A stretch of DNA of 30,769 nucleotides from Isohypsibius dastychi (lineage: Eukaryota; Tardigrada; Eutardigrada; Parachela; Isohypsibiidae), in the NCBI GenBank assembly GCA_034696485.1, contig JAQIWT010000157.1:1-30769 (forward strand), given 5' to 3'. A program made the position numbers and the translations under genes. Positions within the stretch are counted from its first letter, which is position 1, and each line of letters opens with the position of its first letter. Shown piece after piece: positions 26,681 through 30,769 of the stretch. Below the pieces are notes generated by a model. It had not been told where the DNA came from. It saw only the letters and a program-made list of their open reading frames with translations, and did not search any database.

Positions 26681-29600
26681 TCAGCACCATCGTTCTATTG
26701 AGATCTTGCCCATCGGAACATCCGTCATCGCTGGACATGGAGATTTCAATGTCGGAATCGCAGTCGCACAAATCCGCTTCCCAGCGTACAACAAAGTTCG
26801 TAACTGTCGATTTTCTTCCTCAGTAAAATGGGCCGCGCAAATCCCATCACGACTACCGAAGTTCCAATAATCCGGCTGATCACAGAATTCGTACCACTCT
26901 CCTTGCACTGACTCCTCCGCGGAAAGAATGTCGTAAATGACGAGATCAGAGAGTCCCGTCTCCACGTTCAAACAACCCCGAACCGAACAGCACCGCAGAT
27001 CCTCTGAAAAAATACAATCACATTACAACGAAACTGCGAAACAAAATATTTCAGCCGTACTAACTTCCTCGATGATATTCCATGACCTCTTCATCTTCCA
27101 CCAACCCTTTCTGTATCTCGAGCTCTTTCACCTTTTGAAGCTTTTTGATTTTCTTCTCTTTCACGGTATGAGGCTTTGCTTTCTCTTTCACTGCACGGTT
27201 CTTCCGTAGTTTCATTATCTTCCCTGGAACATGTTTGGTCGGGATTGCCTCTAGAGGATAACATCCAGTTCCATCAAGGTTTTCATTCATGAGACGAATA
27301 ATCTTGTGCCGAAAGTGACGAATACATATCCCATCCTCCTCCCCAATGGCCCAATAAGGCGACTGACCGCAGAACTCCCGCCACTTCAATCGAACTGATT
27401 GATGAGATTTATTGATGAGAAAGAATCTGTTCCCAGGGTGGGAACGCCGATTGCATCCAACCACAGAACAAAGAGGAAGTACTGGTTTCTTTAAATTTCC
27501 GTGATAAGCATCACGATCATCCGACGCAGTCTCATCCGAATGCACAATGGATCTCTGACAATATTTCCTTTTTTGCCGGACCGTTTCTTCACCGTCATCA
27601 TACAGATCGATGTCAGCGTTCATTCTGGATTCCGTGCATGGGGGAACTTTGCGTGGAGGATGGTAAGGTATCTCGGGGCTTTGTTCGTGTTGGCTTGGAG
27701 GGTCGCTTGTGGGAAATGGTGGGATGGTTTTGAGAACCCCATCATGCCAAACGGATTCGATATCAACGTCTTCGGCTTGTGGCAGACCGGTGTATAATGA
27801 CTCTGGAGCGGGTTCGTCAGATGCCGGCAGAGCACGGTTGGATGTGTCTGTGGAAGAAAAACCATGTTTTTGTGAACGACTGATATTCGTTTAAGGTCAT
27901 ATTCTCATTAGGTCATATTATATCCAAATTACGCCAAATCCATTCAACATTTGGACTTCAAATTTTCTATGGGCTTGCTCGTGAGCAAACACGGAAGAAG
28001 TTTGATAATGCTGGGGGGGGGGGGGGGGGGGGGGGTAAACATTACTACTTTTCATTTTATGTCTGCTTGTGTTTCCTGGATCCCCATCGCCGACATTTGC
28101 GAAGCGTCCATTAAACCTCCTTGAGAATTCATTTCCCACCGGTTTTTATGATTTCTCACTCTCCTTCACACCCCCTGTACTCACTGCCACCTGACCGTGT
28201 ACGTATCACGGTATGGCAGAAAATCCGGCCCCAAAGATCAGTTTTTTTGTGAGGGAACAATCCCAATGTACCCCAAAAAACCCCTGATGTACGAGAAGCT
28301 AGTGTTTTCAAGAAGTTCATGCACTACAGTATGTCATAATACCGAACACTTTTTTTACGCTTCGACTTCTGCGGAAATACACGGATGATTCACATTCACA
28401 AAGACGAAAAATCGTACCGTATCTATCATCACCCTCCGAACCCTTTTCCACTCGTTTATTCCGTGTTCTCCTTGAGCGCTTCAACCCTTGCGAGAGCAGC
28501 AGAGCTCTCTTTTGTTCCTGGCGAAGTTCCCGCTCTTTCTGACGCTCTTTCCACTTCTCCTGGTACTCCTTGGAACATTAGACTGGATTAATACCAAAAC
28601 GAAATACATTCCATGAAAGGAAGCTCACCAGTTTCGTCTTTGTATCTAAACGGGCGTACATATTTGCAGCCATCTGCTTGAGTTCGCCGACAGTCGCTGT
28701 GGGGTGTTCGGCAAGATATGTGCCACAGAACTCCTTTCGGAAATATGCAAGCCCAATGGTCCCATTATACAGTAAGTGATCTTTAATCTTCTTCTTCGCG
28801 GGTGGCCTTACGTATGGTTTCTTCACAGGTGTCACCTTTCTTGCGGCATCGCGTTCTTCTTGGTACTTCAACCATTTCTCCTGATATTCCTGAACAACAA
28901 AAGAACTGAACACAGGCTTGCGGAATTCAAATCAATCCCAAATCGGAAGCTTAAACGAGTTAACAAATTACAAAAAAATTGGTCACGTATAATTAATTTC
29001 ACCACCTATGACTGAATTCTCTCGCCACGATAAAAAACAACGGTTGCCACAAAAGAACTACCGTACGTGTATATCACAAAACCTAGTGATGTTCAACCAG
29101 CTTAGTGGCACAAAACTCTTTTCAAGCAAGAAATGTGCCGATACATTTTCAAAATAAAAATGTTCAACTGTTTTCTAAAGAATAATTTTGTTCTCATTTG
29201 TGCTAAAAAATCATTTCGGAGCCAGTTTTCTTAGTTTTCAAAACTGCGAATTTCAGCTCAAACTAGAAAAATGTTTTGGTGAATTCTCAAACTTCAGAAC
29301 ACATCAGATTCGTCAAAATTCCCTAATCATAAACGTCCAAACAGTGATTTGCGGAGAATAACATACCCTTCCGCCCTGGCGTGAAGGCATATCGAAATAA
29401 GTGTGACAAACAGTTTTTTCGGGTTTGCGTATGCTTACGGCACTCACCAGTTTGGTTTTCGTGTCAAAATTGGCGTAAATACTCGAGGCCATCTGGTGCA
29501 TCTCTTGGACACTCGCTGCTGGATTTTCACGAAAATAGTTATCCCGAAATTCCTTCCGGAAGGCTGCAAGTCCGATGCTGCCCGCAAACAACTTCTGGCC

Positions 29601-30068
29601 ACATCTTTCCCATACACGATGTCCATGTGGAGCTATTTCACCGCTCGTTGTTCCGTCTACTTGGACTCCCTGTTCATCATACTTTTCTTTCTCTTCCGTT
29701 AATTTTCCAAAAAACTTTTTCGCGGCGTTTTTGGGTGTTCGTTTCCAATCCCGGTACCGCTGCTCCGGTTCGACCTTCGTGCGTTCTTTGATCTAATAAA
29801 TGACAAACAGGTAAACATCGAACTCGATATTTTATTGCGGTTACTGTGTAAGACAGCGCCAGATGATGGAATCATACCTCTTGACTGACATTAGAGCATT
29901 CCTGAAGATGGATCCACATTTTCCTGATAGCTCCCTCCACGGGTTCTTTAATTCCAACGGCGATGCATGCCTTACAGAATGCTTGGTGGGTGTTTGTCGC
30001 CAGCCACTTCCGCCTCGAACGAATAAAGTATGGCCAATAGATGTTCTTACTGTTCGAACAAACCACGT
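26681..30068 (-). CDS. BED/HMG-box-like/THAP host gene, copy B (reads through)
   Basis: Exons on the minus strand: 30068-29878 (BED), 29792-29448 (HMG-like), 28889-28629 (HMG-like), 28568-28418, 27847-27065 (acidic linker, THAP 1), 27003-26681 (THAP 2). Phases agree throughout and no stop interrupts. BED: NIYWPYF, FCKAC, HLQEC. HMG-like repeats: FRKEFRDNYFRENP and FRKEFCGTYLAEHP, each ending at an intron after KTKL and followed by an EYQEKW segment. THAP 1: CSVVGCNRR, FCGQSPYW, DGICIRHF, AIPT; THAP 2: CCSVRGC, DGICAAHF, AIPT. The exon holding the start codon is not recognised in the low-complexity sequence beyond 30090, so the 5' end is open. Sequence-specific DNA binding is the family expectation. 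Confidence 0.65.
27848..28417 (-). other. intron of copy B with G23 tract
   Basis: 570 bp; G23 at 28013-28035. Its position corresponds to the copy A intron that carries G12 at 21839, so the tract is shared but its length and exact place differ. Confidence 0.6.
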
Positions 30069-30099
30069 CTGAAACAAACACGGGTTAGTGGCTAGGTAT

Positions 30100-30371
30100 A
30101 TATCTCCTCCTCCTCTTCCTCCTCCTCCGACGTATCTCCTCCTCCTCAGTACGATATCTCCTCCTCCTCATGGACATATATCCTCTGACCATATCTCCTC
30201 GAAATAACTCCTACAATTTCAGGGCATATCTCCTCCTGACCATATCTCCTCACAGGGTCTCCGCAGAGAACAAATTATTAATGCAAGTGGTAGAACCAAA
30301 ATATCAGGCCGTATCTCTTCATTACCTATCTCCTCATAAGGCCTCGGCAGCGAACAATTTGTTAATGGAAA
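30100..30371. repeat. TCTCCTCC low-complexity array with a diverged direct repeat
   Basis: Runs of TCCTCC separated by ATATCTCCTC units from 30100 to about 30250. Two diverged copies of a roughly 47-bp segment (30239-30286 and 30326-30371) share TATCTCCTCA, GCAG-GAACAA and TTAATG. No gene seen from 30069 to the end. Confidence 0.7.
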
Positions 30372-30748
30372 TAGTTACAGCCGTCGCCAAAGTCTCTGTT
30401 TGGATATAGCGAGCCCTATTCCCGTCCCTGTTTCACTACAGCCGTTCCTTTTGATTTTCTAATAGTGGAGGTTCCTGGTTACCAAAACTGGCTGTAGCGC
30501 ATTTTTTCACATTTGCGGCCTCCGAAATTGGCATAGCAGTCGATTCGAACCAGCTTTTAATAATTACCATGAAATTGACTTGACCATTTGCAATAGAGCA
30601 GCTCTTCATGTTATTTTGATTTTGCGAAAACCCCACTTAAATCTGATAACGAGGGAGACGACATATGTATTAAGTGCGGGTCCCCATTCAGCAACTTCGT
30701 ATTCCTGAAGAGGAGGTTAGGGGCCATCCATATATTACGTTGCACTTA

Positions 30749-30767
30749 GGGGGGGGGGGGGGGGGGG
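30749..30767. repeat. poly-G tract (G19) at the window edge
   Basis: Ends the sequence. It directly follows CCATCCATATATTACGTTGC, which resembles a motif I associate with ends of a widespread animal DNA transposon (low certainty), so the tract may begin a terminal repeat. Confidence 0.8.
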
Positions 30768-30769
30768 TG

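Noticed and set aside
30100-30371. CRISPR-like or satellite array
   Set aside because: Spacing and units are irregular; it is pyrimidine-rich low complexity with one diverged duplication.
1-30769. tRNA or rRNA genes
   Set aside because: I saw no cloverleaf or conserved rRNA segments on either strand.

Overview
The window reads as a piece of invertebrate-type nuclear genome. Genes are interrupted by short GT-AG introns of about 50-75 bp, and single-base G/C tracts are unusually common. It is bounded at both ends by such tracts (C25 at the left edge, G19 at the right edge), which looks like contig ends broken at homopolymers. I cannot name the host species.

Region 1 (about 1-17,050) is an endogenous adintovirus/Polinton (Maverick)-like element, cut by the left edge. 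From the left it carries: a partial spliced gene; an unrecognised spliced gene; a small membrane protein and a BIR-domain protein (minus strand); a protein-primed family B DNA polymerase in 12 exons; a TATA-binding-protein-like gene with an unknown gene upstream of it (minus); a spliced gene with two PC4-like repeats; then a dense minus-strand block of adenain-like protease, major capsid protein, basic virion protein, penton-type minor capsid protein, chromodomain integrase, a lysine-rich repeat protein, a small hydrophobic-tailed protein and the packaging ATPase. A second BIR gene, a deoxynucleoside kinase and a glycosylated type II membrane protein follow. Polymerase, PC4-like gene and the unknown spliced gene contain introns; the capsid, ATPase, integrase and kinase genes do not. 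Genes are arranged as divergent pairs sharing promoters (TATA boxes visible) and convergent pairs whose 3' ends overlap by as little as 4 bp.

Damage to the element is limited. There is one in-frame TAG in the major capsid gene, one in-frame TAG in the protease just after the catalytic Cys, and a frame change at an A8 run in the integrase. The polymerase has an Asn where exonuclease motif I normally has Asp. All other genes read through, so the integration looks fairly recent, or selection persists on part of it. The most interesting content is a neighbouring TBP-like/PC4-like gene pair, which suggests that the element carried its own transcription-initiation factors.

Region 2 (about 17,050-20,250) is transposon debris: two near-perfect hairpins, a decayed MULE-type transposase, and a roughly 0.9-kb element with inverted subterminal-repeat ends enclosing a FLYWCH zinc-finger fragment.

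Region 3 (20,256-30,068, minus strand) holds two tandem copies, about 6.4 kb apart, of a host gene combining BED zinc fingers, degenerate HMG-box-like repeats and two THAP zinc fingers. Exon lengths are nearly identical between copies. The right copy (26.7-30.1 kb) reads through; the left copy (20.3-25.4 kb) has an extra BED-HMG module at its start and a 2-nt deletion in its last THAP domain. The last 700 bp are low-complexity repeats.
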